Below are positions 1-8,603 of a stretch of DNA of 38,032 nucleotides, one piece after another. The notes under the pieces are model-generated. The model was not told the origin of the DNA. It saw only the letters and a list, made by a program, of their open reading frames with translations, and searched no databases. This stretch comes from an uncultured Eubacteriales bacterium (GTDB lineage Bacteria; Bacillota; Clostridia; Oscillospirales; Ruminococcaceae). Location: contig OMXI01000024.1 in NCBI GenBank assembly GCA_900314975.1, forward strand, positions 1 through 38,032, in the 5' to 3' direction. The translations under genes were made by a program, and so were the position numbers. Within the stretch, counting starts at the first letter, position 1; the number at the start of each line of letters is the position of its first letter.

Positions 1-12
1 GGAAGGAGGATA

Positions 13-98
13 TTAAGGGGGAAACCGTAGGGAAGAAAAGTCCGCCGCCTACGCCGTAAGGCAAACCTCCTTGTCTTCCCTATAGGTTTCCCCCTTAA
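13..98. repeat. Long imperfect inverted repeat (hairpin element)
   Basis: The left arm at 13-35 pairs with the right arm at 75-98: 14 bp are perfect (TTAAGGGGGAAACC), followed by a one-for-two base bulge and another 8 bp (TAGGGAAG). The 39-nt loop holds a smaller hairpin around TACG-C-CGTA (about 46-61). It lies beyond the terminator of the esterase gene, so it belongs to something at or left of the window edge, or is a free-standing palindromic element such as a MITE or REP-type repeat. No second copy was seen in this window. Confidence 0.6.
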
Positions 99-144
99 AC
101 GACTTCGAGGTTGCTGACCTTCAAAAATCGCACAAAGCAATAGA

Positions 145-180
145 AGAACAACAAAAGAAAAATCGGCGCAAAGCGCCGAT
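145..180 (-). terminator. Intrinsic terminator of the CE2-like esterase gene
   Basis: The perfect stem ATCGGCGC / GCGCCGAT with a 3-nt loop (162-180) is followed on the minus strand by a T-rich run (TTTTTCTTTTGTTG). It starts 11 bases after the stop codon. Confidence 0.9.
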
Positions 181-190
181 AAATTCTGAT

Positions 191-1342
191 TTACCAGTTC
201 ATTTCGGATTTAATTTTCTCTGCAAGCAGATTCGCTGTTTTTTCGTGGGTGATTTCAGACGGGTGACCGTTGATAGTAACGCCGTCCGTTTCGGGCTGCT
301 GGAGCGGCAGGTCAAGCGCTGCGACATTGTTATCTCCCGTTTCGGCGCTGTACTGCGCGGCGGCGGTTTTCATTGCGCCGTTGAGCAGATCGCCCATAGT
401 ACCGAGGGTACAGATGATCTTCGCCTTTGGGTTTTTGGCGCGTATCTGCTTTAAAAAGCTGACATATTGCTGCGTAAACTCGCTTTGCCTTGCGCTGTCG
501 CTGCCTGTATAGCTTTGGTCGTTAGTACCGAGGTTGACAACGACAGCGTCGGGGGTGAAGCTTGAAAAATCCCACGGACATTCGGACGGCTTAACACCGT
601 CAAAGCCGTAATTCTCGGTAAATCCGCAGCTTTCATAGTAGCGCGGGACGGTTGCTGTGTCTTGTTTCGCGCCCGTATCGGTATAGCCCGAAACTACGCC
701 GTAGCCACTGAAGGATACAAGGCTGTAGTCGGCGCCAAGCGCCTGCGCGGTCTTATAGGCATAGGACTTTGTGCAGTCCTCGGTGGCGGTTGAAAAGCCG
801 TGGGACATATCTTGATCGTCGACACCGTAGCCGCAGGTTATGGAGTCGCCGATAAACTCTACCCTGCGCGGTTTGTCGGCTGCTTTGGTGATAGTTCCGC
901 CGTGCGTGTCGGCACCTGTGATAGCGCAGCAGGAAAAGGCGCACTCGGAAAGCTTGATTATTTTCACGTTGACTGCTTTATCGCCTTTGCCGATGATTTC
1001 GACAGTGCTGCCCTTTTCGTCAACGCAGACGTCGCTTGTTCTTTCGCCGTCGACAAAAACGCCTATGCGCGCGATATGCTCGGCTGCGCCGCCGTTTCCC
1101 ATAAGGCTTACCGTCAGCTTTTCGCCGATATATTCAAGCTCGACACCCGTACCCGAATGTCCCATCCAGATCTTGCCGTCGGGTGCGGCATATGTTCTGC
1201 CGAGCAATTTAACGCTGTTTACCGGCATAGCAGTTTTCCTTTCACTTGATGTATTTGCTTTGCTGCTTTGGCTGCACCCCGAAAGGCACACAAGCATTAC
1301 TGCCGCGCAAAGCAGTGAGGTCAGTTTCTTTTTTACTGTCAT
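191..1342 (-). CDS. Carbohydrate esterase family 2-like SGNH acetyl esterase, lipoprotein
   Basis: A 383-residue lipoprotein: a hydrophobic signal peptide ends in the lipobox LSGC (Cys23), so it is probably anchored outside the cell. Residues about 40-155 look like the N-terminal beta-sandwich of CE2 enzymes; residues 160-383 are an SGNH hydrolase. Visible motifs are GDSITCGYG (nucleophile Ser167), LGTND (Gly272-Asp275, oxyanion Asn274) and NGHPSEITH (catalytic His360). CE2 members remove acetyl groups from xylan or mannan, so the likely job is deacetylating plant hemicellulose or another surface glycan. Translation starts after a GGGGGAG ribosome site. It is a single-gene unit between two terminators. 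The substrate is inferred; the SGNH fold and the export signal are clear. Confidence 0.82.
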   Translation of the reverse strand: MTVKKKLTSLLCAAVMLVCLSGCSQSSKANTSSERKTAMPVNSVKLLGRTYAAPDGKIWMGHSGTGVELEYIGEKLTVSLMGNGGAAEHIARIGVFVDGERTSDVCVDEKGSTVEIIGKGDKAVNVKIIKLSECAFSCCAITGADTHGGTITKAADKPRRVEFIGDSITCGYGVDDQDMSHGFSTATEDCTKSYAYKTAQALGADYSLVSFSGYGVVSGYTDTGAKQDTATVPRYYESCGFTENYGFDGVKPSECPWDFSSFTPDAVVVNLGTNDQSYTGSDSARQSEFTQQYVSFLKQIRAKNPKAKIICTLGTMGDLLNGAMKTAAAQYSAETGDNNVAALDLPLQQPETDGVTINGHPSEITHEKTANLLAEKIKSEMNW

Positions 1343-1400
1343 TTCGATTCTCCCCCGACTTTAGCGGTCAAGACAATTTTACCACAGCAGCGCATATGTG

Positions 1401-1435
1401 TCAACAAAAAAAACCGTACAGAAAACTCTGTACGG
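1401..1435 (-). terminator. Intrinsic terminator of the SleB-like gene
   Basis: The 9-bp stem CCGTACAGA / TCTGTACGG (1414-1435) is followed on the minus strand by eight Ts. It begins 11 bases after the stop codon. Confidence 0.92.
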
Positions 1436-1445
1436 TCTTGTGTTT

Positions 1446-2717
1446 TTAGCCCCAGTACTGTCTCCAGATGTACATATAGCTGCTGCCCCAGGGGAGCTTG
1501 TAGCCGTATGCTATTCTGCTGTCTGACTTTGCTGTTGCGCTGTTGCTCCAATAGAAAACATTGTAGTCGTTAGCGATATTGTTATAGTAGGTAACGCCGT
1601 AAACTGCGCCCCAGACTGCTTTCTTGACTCTCTCGGCCACCTTGGCATAGGTTGCGCCGCGTGCGGTAAGGCTTGCATCTGACAAGAATCCGCCGCTGGT
1701 GTAGATAACGCTCTCAATGCTTGGATACTTGCTGTAATACTTGGGCCAAACGCCTTGATTTGTGTACTTTGCGCAGACATACTGGTTAGTAACGCAGTCT
1801 GCAACGTACACGATAGGCTTATCCCAGAACGAGCCTGATGCGCCGCCTACCTCGTGGTAAACGATACGGCACATTGCCTGCCAGCCTGCTGTGGAATAGT
1901 CCATTCTTGCGGTCTTGATATTGACAGGCTCGGAAAGCGCTGATGTTTTGCCGCTTGCGTCGACAGCCTGTACTGCGAAAGCGTAGCTTGTATCTCTTCT
2001 CAAGCCCGATACAAGATACTCGCCAGCGGTAGTTGTTGCAACGTTAGTCCAGCTTGCATACTGACCGTTCTTTACGAACACGTTGTACTTTGCTGCGCCC
2101 GAAACTGCGTTCCAATGCACTTTTATCTGGCTTGTCTGCTTGCCGTAGGGGTGGGTATAATCTGTATCGTAGGTTTTTTCGCCTATCATTACAGGCTTTG
2201 AAAGAGCGCCTGTGGCGTTGATATTAGTCTGTGTCTGTGCTTTTGTGGTGGTTGCTGCGGGCTTTGCTGTGGTGGTCACGGCAGCCTTTTGAGTGGTTAT
2301 CTTGGCTGCAGCTGTGGTATATGCAGATGACGGAACGTAGCCGTCATAGATATACGGCATTGTAGCCTTTGTAGAGGCACTCGTCTGCGCCTGTGTTGTT
2401 TTTGCGCCGTTTATCTGCGCGGTCTGGTTGCTGACGGCAGCTGTGACCTCGGCGCTGTTGTATCTTGCAAGCCCGACGCCGTCGGTCTTTTTCTCGGCAA
2501 AGCTTATCTTCTGTGTCTGCGATGCTTCATAGTTTGACACGGAGTATGCAGCGGTTTCGTTTGAAACAGGTACAGACTGAGATACAGCGCTGTTTGAATC
2601 TGCCTTTGCAGACTGTATCTCGCCCGAATCTACCGCAAAGACGACCGCAGCCGCGATTGCGACAGCAGCAGCTATACAGCCGCCTGCAAGCTTCCATGTT
2701 GGTTTCTTCTTTAACAT
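1446..2717 (-). CDS. Membrane-anchored Fn3 protein with SleB-like cell wall hydrolase domain
   Basis: 423 residues. A signal anchor (about 9-30) is followed by a long Ser/Thr/Ala-rich spacer (35-170), one fibronectin type III-like domain (about 172-270, with the typical W.AVSGA..Y.V and SGL..DTSYAF.V patterns) and a C-terminal domain (275-423). That domain follows the order of SleB/hydrolase_2 lytic enzymes: CRIVYHEVGG (Glu289 would be the catalytic acid), a conserved Asn in the following helix, then SVIYTSGGF and a late VFYWSN segment. SleB-type enzymes cut peptidoglycan; here the Fn3 domain suggests a surface or wall-bound form. There is no lipobox. Expression is probably controlled by the two palindromic operators in its leader. 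The hydrolase assignment rests on motif order only. Confidence 0.6.
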   Translation of the reverse strand: MLKKKPTWKLAGGCIAAAVAIAAAVVFAVDSGEIQSAKADSNSAVSQSVPVSNETAAYSVSNYEASQTQKISFAEKKTDGVGLARYNSAEVTAAVSNQTAQINGAKTTQAQTSASTKATMPYIYDGYVPSSAYTTAAAKITTQKAAVTTTAKPAATTTKAQTQTNINATGALSKPVMIGEKTYDTDYTHPYGKQTSQIKVHWNAVSGAAKYNVFVKNGQYASWTNVATTTAGEYLVSGLRRDTSYAFAVQAVDASGKTSALSEPVNIKTARMDYSTAGWQAMCRIVYHEVGGASGSFWDKPIVYVADCVTNQYVCAKYTNQGVWPKYYSKYPSIESVIYTSGGFLSDASLTARGATYAKVAERVKKAVWGAVYGVTYYNNIANDYNVFYWSNSATAKSDSRIAYGYKLPWGSSYMYIWRQYWG

Positions 2718-2837
2718 AAACTGTTTCGGCTGCCCAAGGGTCTTTTGCGCGGCTGCCGAAGGTTCACACCCTTTCTTGAATCGTGGAAAGCGCTGTGCGC
2801 TGTCCGCTGTTCTTAATTATTGTTGCGGTTTGTAATC

Positions 2838-2868
2838 TCAAACGTTTAAGAATTACAAAACGTTTACA
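2838..2868 (-). promoter_or_regulatory. Two cre/LacI-type operator-like palindromes
   Basis: On the minus strand TGTAAACGTTTTGT (2855-2868) matches the CcpA/LacI operator consensus TGWAARCGYTWWCA except near its end. A second AAACGTTT core lies at about 2839-2846. Both sit just downstream of the -10 box, about +6 to +36, where a bound repressor would block transcription. Confidence 0.5.
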
Positions 2869-2880
2869 AGCGTCAACGAT

Positions 2881-2909
2881 ATTGTAATACATTCGGGCTG
2901 TTTTGTCAA
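2881..2909 (-). promoter_or_regulatory. Promoter of the SleB-like gene
   Basis: TTGACA (2904-2909), a 17-nt spacer and TACAAT (2881-2886) on the minus strand. The predicted leader is about 155 nt long. Confidence 0.85.
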
Positions 2910-3099
2910 GAAAATTATATCGAAGAATCTGTAAACACGCGGTGATTTCGGCGTTTTCGTTAGTTTTAAAAAGGTTACATTAATACTCTGGTCACATTTT
3001 TCTCACCTAAATGCGCCGTGTGCGCGGGCGGTATTTATTTCTTTCAAATATGCTTGCAAGTTAACAGAAAATTTACAACTGAAGAGTGAAAAATGGTAT

Positions 3100-3139
3100 T
3101 GACAAGCAAAAAGAGCTGTTGCAAATGCAACAACTCTTT
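3100..3139 (-). terminator. Terminator of the MBOAT-DHHW operon
   Basis: A 13-bp stem with one mismatch (AAAGAG.TGTTGC / GCAACA.CTCTTT, 3110-3139) and a 4-nt loop, followed on the minus strand by a short T-rich tail. Confidence 0.8.
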
Positions 3140-3167
3140 AGATAAAACTGCGTTTCTATGCTGTTTT

Positions 3168-4430
3168 CTACAGTATTGCTCTTATGCCGTCCACGCGGCT
3201 TGAGGTATAAAAACTCGAAAGTGACGAGCCGAACAGGATATCCGTTGCGCCGACCTGCTTGAAAAAACTGCGCAGGTTGACCTTTGTATAGCGCATATCG
3301 AGCACATATATCTTTTCAAAGCTGCCCACAAAGTACGGAACAAGCGCATTTCCGTAGCTATCCTTGATAAGCACGAGCGTTCTGCCGTTCTTTACGTCGG
3401 TCTTTATCTCGGCAAGGTTCATATCGCTGCCAAGCACTGTGCAGTAGCAGCCCGCGCCCGATGCCCAGTCAAGGAACAGGCTCGACTTCTTTCCGTTTTG
3501 GAAATAGCCGTTATAGTAGGTGGTGGTGTAGCTGTTTTTGGGCTTCCAATAATAATAGGTATCGGGGTAGGTCTTGAACTCCTGAAGGTTATTGCTGTAG
3601 GTGTACATAGAGCCTGTAAAGCCCTGTTTTACGCCTGCGCTGTACTGCGAAAGCGGCTTGAACGGCACACCTGCGCTTTGGGCGAAAGCCTGCGCTGCGT
3701 AGTACGCGGCAAGCTCTGTCCAATGGTGGTCGGTACGGTAGTAGATATACTCGTTGACGTGCGGTGCGAGCGCTGCGTAGGTGTCGATATTCTTTACGTC
3801 GCTGCGCAGGTACTTGCTAAGGTCTGTTATCGCTTTATGCTGGTCGGTGGTCACGCCGCTCATATTCTTGGGTGTATAGAACGCCGAGGAGACTGGCGCG
3901 CCCATTGTATAGACGTTCACACCGCTGCCGACCGCAGCCTTTACGTCATTTACCATTTTGCTGAAATACTGCGCCATACTCTCGCTGCCGCCGAAGGAGA
4001 TAAGTCCTCTTATCTTTGCGCCGAGATTTCTGTCGCACACCACTACGCTGCCTATCCACTGCCCCGACTGCGGAATAGAAACGTTATTGTTGCCGCCGGG
4101 GTCAAAGGCTGCTGTGGCTTGTGTTGCGGCGGTAGTCGGCTTTGCTGTGGTTGTCGCGGGCTTTGCGGTAGTGGTGGTGGTAGTTGTTTGAGAGGTAGTT
4201 GTGGTGGTGGTCGTAGTTGTTGTGGTGGTAGTGGTTGTAGTGGTAGTTGACTCGCTCGTCTGCTGCGAGCTGTCGGCTTGCGAGCTTGAATCGCTCAATG
4301 ATGAGGAGTTATCCTTTGCTTTTAAGCTGTCGGTATTACTGCTGTCGTTTCCGCAGCCCGTCATCATCGAAGCTGTCATTACGGCTGCGAGCATTACCGC
4401 TATAAGCTTATTTTTCTTCATTACTGTCAT
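3168..4430 (-). CDS. DHHW-family lipoprotein with polythreonine linker (third copy)
   Basis: 420 residues from the ATG at 4430, which lies 5 nt after an AAGGAAGG ribosome site; an ATG at 4460 lacks such a site. A signal peptide ends in the lipobox MTGC (Cys26). A Ser/Asp-rich stretch and a linker of about 18 consecutive Thr plus a second Thr run (about 60-100) lead to the DHHW domain. The family motif TDHHW (near residue 233) and the later KDSYGNA motif, with the candidate nucleophile Ser, are both present, as in the SGNH-like AlgJ/AlgX proteins. Such proteins transfer or handle acetyl groups on exported polysaccharides. The Thr linker suggests the domain is held away from the membrane, through the wall. 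The start overlaps the end of the preceding copy by 23 nt, so translation is probably coupled. It is more divergent than the other two copies. Confidence 0.8.
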   Translation of the reverse strand: MTVMKKNKLIAVMLAAVMTASMMTGCGNDSSNTDSLKAKDNSSSLSDSSSQADSSQQTSESTTTTTTTTTTTTTTTTTTSQTTTTTTTAKPATTTAKPTTAATQATAAFDPGGNNNVSIPQSGQWIGSVVVCDRNLGAKIRGLISFGGSESMAQYFSKMVNDVKAAVGSGVNVYTMGAPVSSAFYTPKNMSGVTTDQHKAITDLSKYLRSDVKNIDTYAALAPHVNEYIYYRTDHHWTELAAYYAAQAFAQSAGVPFKPLSQYSAGVKQGFTGSMYTYSNNLQEFKTYPDTYYYWKPKNSYTTTYYNGYFQNGKKSSLFLDWASGAGCYCTVLGSDMNLAEIKTDVKNGRTLVLIKDSYGNALVPYFVGSFEKIYVLDMRYTKVNLRSFFKQVGATDILFGSSLSSFYTSSRVDGIRAIL

Positions 4431-5475
4431 TCTTTCCTTCCTTGACCCGTATTCTTTCAAGATGACCTATTCCCACATCAGAACAGATAAGCGGCAGGAC
4501 ACCTGCGAACAGAAGGTCGGTACAGCCTACCTTTTTACAGAAATCAATGCCGTTGGTCTCGAAAAATCTGTAATCGCAGACGTATATCTTTGAAAAGCTG
4601 TTGGTCAGAAACGGCACCATAGCATTGGCATAGCTGTTCTTGAAAATAACAAGCACGCGGTTGTTCGTACAGGATGTTTTTATCTCCTGCATCTGCGCGT
4701 CGCCTCCGAAGAAAACGGAATAGCACTTGCTCCCATCTAAAGAATCTATAAACATACCGCTTTCATCTGTTTTCGGGTGATCTATTTTTTGGGTGAAGCT
4801 CAAATTGTAGTATGTACAGGATACCTCCTTGATATTCTTGGGCTTAAAGTAGACAAATGTATCAGGGTGTTGCTCAAGGCTTTTATCGTAGTTTGAATAA
4901 GTATAGTACGTACCGACAAAGCCTTCCTTGGTGAACTTATCATACTGATCAAGCGGTGGGTAATCTACCTGTGCTTCCTGTGCAAACACCTTTGCACCAT
5001 AGTATGCGCCAAGAGGCAGCCAATGGTGGTCGGTACGCGCATATATATCCTCGTTCACGTGCTGTTCAAGCTCGCTGACGCAGTTGATACCGACAACGCC
5101 CTTGAGGTTTCCGATGATGTTTTTAATGTTCTCGTGCTGGTCGGTTCCCTGACCTTTCATACTGTCGGGCATATAGAACTGGCTCGAAAGCGGAATGGGC
5201 ATAGCATATACATTTACGCTGTCACCCATTTCCCTTTTCCAGCTGTTTATCTCTTCGGCAAGGCGCTTGCCTGTTTCAAATGTCACATACGGGATAGCTA
5301 ATCCTCTGACTTGCTCACCCTTGCCGTAAACCACGATACTTCCAATTTCAAGTTCGTCATCAGCCTGAGCTTGTGATGAAGCATCGTCCGAGCTGTCAGA
5401 AGCACTGCAGCCTGTAATTACCGAAACGGTCATAATGACTGAAAGCAATATCGCTAATATCCTATGTTTCTTCAC
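4408..5475 (-). CDS. DHHW-family lipoprotein (second copy)
   Basis: 355 residues from a GTG at 5475, placed 8 nt after an AAAGGG site just past the stop of the first copy. The upstream ATG at 5532 lies inside that gene and would bury the signal peptide. The lipobox is ITGC (Cys23), followed by only a short Asp/Ser-rich spacer. The domain carries TDHHW (Asp149, His150, His151) and KNSYANA with the candidate Ser. It is very close to the first copy: long stretches around TDHHW and the DNA of the two 3' ends (about 4480-4640 and 5530-5690) are nearly identical, which points to a fairly recent tandem duplication. Unlike copy 1 it has no N-terminal cytoplasmic region, and unlike copy 3 no polythreonine. 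It probably works in acetylation of an exported glycan. Confidence 0.8.
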   Translation of the reverse strand: MKKHRILAILLSVIMTVSVITGCSASDSSDDASSQAQADDELEIGSIVVYGKGEQVRGLAIPYVTFETGKRLAEEINSWKREMGDSVNVYAMPIPLSSQFYMPDSMKGQGTDQHENIKNIIGNLKGVVGINCVSELEQHVNEDIYARTDHHWLPLGAYYGAKVFAQEAQVDYPPLDQYDKFTKEGFVGTYYTYSNYDKSLEQHPDTFVYFKPKNIKEVSCTYYNLSFTQKIDHPKTDESGMFIDSLDGSKCYSVFFGGDAQMQEIKTSCTNNRVLVIFKNSYANAMVPFLTNSFSKIYVCDYRFFETNGIDFCKKVGCTDLLFAGVLPLICSDVGIGHLERIRVKEGKNDSNEEK

Positions 5476-5491
5476 TGCAATCACCCTTTCG

Positions 5492-7084
5492 TTACTGAAC
5501 TCTGATATTGTTGATGGAGTCGATGCCCACATCCGAACAGATAAGAGAGATAGCGCCTGTGAACAGCAGGTCTGTACAGCCTACCTTTTTACAGAAATCA
5601 ACGCCGTTGATGTTGAAGTATCTGTAATCGCAGACGTAAATCTTTGAAAAGCTGTTGGTCAGAAACGGTATCATTGCGTTGCCGTAGCTGTTTTTATAGA
5701 CCACGAGCACGCGGTTGTTCTTGCAGGGGGTGTTTATCTCGACTATCTGCGCGTCGCTGCCAAGGAACGACAGGTAGCAGTTGCTGCCCTCCATAGCGTC
5801 GTAGAACAGTCCGCTTTCGTCTGTGCCGTACGGCTTTTCGGGATTTTGCGGCTTGAAGGACGTATCATAGTATTTGCAGGATACCTCTTTAATATTCTTG
5901 GGTTTGAAATACACAAAGGTATCGGGGTTGTTGCCTATGCCCTGGTCGTAGTTGGAGTAGGTATACAGCGTTCCCAGGAAGCCCTCTTTGGTTATCTTGT
6001 CGTACCGGTCAAGTGACGGGTAATCGACCTGTGCAGCCTCGGCAAACGTCTTTGTTGCGTAGTAAGCGCCAAGCGGCAGCCAGTGGTGGTCAGTGCGGGC
6101 ATAGATGTCCTCGTCCATATGCTTTGCAAGCTCGCTGACACAGTTGATGCCGACAACGCCCTTGAGGTTTCCGACAATGTTTTTGATGTTCTCGTTCTGG
6201 TCGGTACCCATATTCTTCATATTGCTTGGCATATAAAACGCGCTTGAAAGCGGGTCGGGCATAGCGTATACGTTGACGCCGTCGCCCAGGTCTGTTTTCC
6301 ACTTATTTATCGCTTCGGCAAAGCGCTGACCCATTTCAAAGTTGATATACGAAAGCACAAGACCTCTGGTATCCTTGCCCGAGCCGTATACTACGACGCT
6401 GCCAAGCAGCTTGCCCTCGTTGGTGTTTTCGGGTATCTTTACGACCTCGTCCTTTTTCTGATTGGACTTTGTGGTGGTGGTCGTGGTATTTGCGGGATCT
6501 TCGCCGCTCTTTGCGGTATCGGCGGCAGAGGTATTCGCAGGTGCGGTATTTATGCTTACCTTTGTGGTGGTAGCGCCTTTATCGTCGTACTTTTCCTGCT
6601 CGACCTTTTTGAGTGTGCCGTTTATCTTGACATCGCCTATGGAGAAGCCGAAGCACTCTGCAAAGGACGAATTGAACTTCTTGAAAGTTTCGCGCCCGGG
6701 GATAGTATCGGTGAAGTAGGTGGTTATGCCGTTGGTGAAATCGCCCTTGAACAGTGATGAAAGCGAGAATTTGGGGAACTGTGCGAGCTTGCGGTTCTCC
6801 GAGGCGCTCTCCTTTTCGCGTTTGCCAAGCACGGTCATCACAAGCAAGACTATCGCTATAAGGAAGATCGCGCCCATGCACACGATGATATTGAGTACCT
6901 GTACGCTTTCGCCCTCGCTGAATTTTGGCTGCTCGGGGGTATCGGAGGGCTTGTGTGCTTTAGAAACTGTGTTTTCGCGCTGCGGCGCAGGTTTTGTATC
7001 GGGGGCAGGTCTTTTGCGCGGCGGTGCGGGTACTTTATGAACATCGTCTGTTCGCCTTGAACGTCTGCCGTAGTATTTATCCAT
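5492..7084 (-). CDS. DHHW-family membrane protein, AlgJ-like (first copy)
   Basis: 530 residues. A basic, Pro-rich cytoplasmic tail (1-60) is followed by one membrane segment (about 62-86) and an extracellular part. After the membrane comes the ENRKLAQFP...FT..YFTDTIPGR stretch that is typical of DHHW/AlgJ proteins, then a Thr/Lys-rich spacer (about 165-225), then the catalytic-like domain with TDHHW (Asp332, His333, His334) and KNSYGNA (Ser466). Of the three copies only this one has the complete N-terminal region, so it is the likely ancestor and the likely direct partner of the MBOAT protein, whose stop lies 16 nt upstream. Known relatives add O-acetyl groups to alginate and similar polymers; the target polymer here is not known. 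Confidence 0.85.
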   Translation of the reverse strand: MDKYYGRRSRRTDDVHKVPAPPRKRPAPDTKPAPQRENTVSKAHKPSDTPEQPKFSEGESVQVLNIIVCMGAIFLIAIVLLVMTVLGKREKESASENRKLAQFPKFSLSSLFKGDFTNGITTYFTDTIPGRETFKKFNSSFAECFGFSIGDVKINGTLKKVEQEKYDDKGATTTKVSINTAPANTSAADTAKSGEDPANTTTTTTKSNQKKDEVVKIPENTNEGKLLGSVVVYGSGKDTRGLVLSYINFEMGQRFAEAINKWKTDLGDGVNVYAMPDPLSSAFYMPSNMKNMGTDQNENIKNIVGNLKGVVGINCVSELAKHMDEDIYARTDHHWLPLGAYYATKTFAEAAQVDYPSLDRYDKITKEGFLGTLYTYSNYDQGIGNNPDTFVYFKPKNIKEVSCKYYDTSFKPQNPEKPYGTDESGLFYDAMEGSNCYLSFLGSDAQIVEINTPCKNNRVLVVYKNSYGNAMIPFLTNSFSKIYVCDYRYFNINGVDFCKKVGCTDLLFTGAISLICSDVGIDSINNIRVQ

Positions 7085-7100
7085 AGCTGCTTACCTCCTT

Positions 7101-8531
7101 TTAGAATTTGAAATACAAGAACGGGTTGTTGGTGGTGTTTACAAGCATCATACTGCTTATCAGAAGTATTGCAAGGTTGAAAAGCACGCCCACGGTGCCG
7201 AATGTCTTTGCGGCGCTTTGTGATGTGCAAAGCGTTCTTTTTATCTTCGGGATAAGCGGTGTGCTGAGTGCGCAGGCTGCAAGGAACAGCCAGATATTCT
7301 GCGTAAAGAGGCTGTTGGTGGAAAGGTCGGTGAATCCTCCCGGGGCAAAGCCGAGGAGCGATTTGAAGAACTTTCCGAGGCTGCCAAAGTCCTCAAAGTA
7401 GAAGATGCCCCAGCCGATAGCTACCAGCACTACTGCGTACAGGTGCTGTACGAATTTGTTTGCCCTTTCCAGTTTTTTGAGCAGGTACAGCTTTTCAAGC
7501 AAAAGCAGTGCGCCGAAATACGCGCCCCATATCATAAAGTTCCAGCTTGCGCCGTGCCAGAAGCCTGTGAGCGACCACACTATCATAATGTTTATGCACT
7601 GTCTGGTCTTGCCCTTGCGGTTGCCGCCCAGTGGAATATAGACGTAGTCTCTGAACCACGATGACAGCGAGATGTGCCAGCGTCTCCAGAACTCTGTTAT
7701 AGAGGTGCATATGTAGGGGTATTTGAAGTTCTCGTCAAAGTGGAAGCCGAAGATGCGTCCCATACCGATAGCCATATCAGAGTACCCCGAAAAATCGTAG
7801 TAGTACCAAAGACCGACAAGCACCGCGCCGTACCAGGTGCCAAGCACTGTGACATTGCCCATTGCCTCGTAGCCGTCCTTCATCTTGCCGAAAAGCGACT
7901 CAACAATGGTGCTAATGCTGTTGGCGATGATGACCTTTTTGCCAAGTCCGAGAATAATTCTCGAAACGCCGTCGGAGATGTCTTTAAGGGTGATCCTGCG
8001 CCTGTCTATCTCGTCGGCGATGGTCGAATATCTTACGATAGGACCCGCAACGAGCTGCGGGAACAGCGAGATGTACAGCAAAAGATTTGAATACGACCTT
8101 TGCACGCTGACACTGCCGCGATACACGTCGATAACGTACGACAGCGTCTGGAAGGTATAAAACGAAATGCCTATCGGCAGCGCGATTTTCGGCACGGGTA
8201 TGTGCAGTCCGAACCAGCTGTTGAAGTTGCCGACGAAAAAGCCGATATACTTGAAGCAGAACAGCACGCCCAGGTCCCACACCGTGACAAGAGCCATAAG
8301 CATTTTTGCCCTTGATGTGTTCTTATTGTTATAGATAGCAAGCGCGGCAAAGTAGTTTATCACCGACGAAAGCAGCAGGATAAATACCCACACAGGCTCG
8401 CCCCACGCATAGAACACCAGCGAAAAGCCTATCAGCACTCTGTTTCTGTACTTTGTCTTTTTGGTGAGAAAATACATTGTAAGGCAAAGCGGCAGAAAAA
8501 AGTATATGAAAAACAGGTCCGCAAAAATCAA
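7101..8531 (-). CDS. MBOAT family O-acyltransferase, AlgI/DltB-like
   Basis: A 476-residue polytopic membrane protein, the usual size for AlgI/PatA-type MBOAT proteins. It shows the family signatures WRRWHISLSSWFRDYVYIPL (about 282-301) and GFWHGASW with the invariant catalytic His326; His286 is the second conserved His. These proteins take an acyl group, usually acetyl, from a cytoplasmic donor and pass it across the membrane to a partner on the outside. Here the partners should be the three DHHW proteins that follow in the same operon. It is the first gene after a strong promoter, with a GGGAG ribosome site. No dltA, dltC or alginate genes are nearby, so teichoic acid D-alanylation is unlikely. 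Confidence 0.92.
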   Translation of the reverse strand: MIFADLFFIYFFLPLCLTMYFLTKKTKYRNRVLIGFSLVFYAWGEPVWVFILLLSSVINYFAALAIYNNKNTSRAKMLMALVTVWDLGVLFCFKYIGFFVGNFNSWFGLHIPVPKIALPIGISFYTFQTLSYVIDVYRGSVSVQRSYSNLLLYISLFPQLVAGPIVRYSTIADEIDRRRITLKDISDGVSRIILGLGKKVIIANSISTIVESLFGKMKDGYEAMGNVTVLGTWYGAVLVGLWYYYDFSGYSDMAIGMGRIFGFHFDENFKYPYICTSITEFWRRWHISLSSWFRDYVYIPLGGNRKGKTRQCINIMIVWSLTGFWHGASWNFMIWGAYFGALLLLEKLYLLKKLERANKFVQHLYAVVLVAIGWGIFYFEDFGSLGKFFKSLLGFAPGGFTDLSTNSLFTQNIWLFLAACALSTPLIPKIKRTLCTSQSAAKTFGTVGVLFNLAILLISSMMLVNTTNNPFLYFKF

Positions 8532-8603
8532 TCTAAAAACTCCCTTTGATTATTTTACTGCGCGGCTGAAAAAGGTACAGCCGTCATTGCAATATACAAA
8601 GTT

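Larger units (their letters stand above)
2718..3167. other. 450-bp intergenic region
   Basis: It holds the promoter (2881-2909), two LacI/CcpA-like operators (2838-2868) and a leader of about 155 nt for the SleB-like gene. In the leader TTCGGC and GCCGAA can pair into a hairpin near 2733-2768. The terminator of the DHHW operon is at 3110-3139. Nothing further is recognised between 2910 and 3100. Confidence 0.6.

Noticed and set aside
840-1364. Plus-strand frame of about 174 codons
   Set aside because: It lies antisense to the CE2-like esterase, which has clear catalytic motifs, signal peptide and terminator.
2718-2873. Cyclic di-AMP (ydaO) riboswitch in front of the SleB-like gene
   Set aside because: Such riboswitches often control wall hydrolases, but the conserved ydaO segments are not present in the leader.
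3498-4593. Long plus-strand frames, one of them with a polyvaline run
   Set aside because: They are antisense to the DHHW lipoprotein; the valine run is the complement of its threonine codons, and no ribosome site or family match is present.
7101-8531. DltB of a teichoic acid D-alanylation system
   Set aside because: No dltA, dltC or dltD is present, and the DHHW partners fit AlgI-type O-acetylation better.
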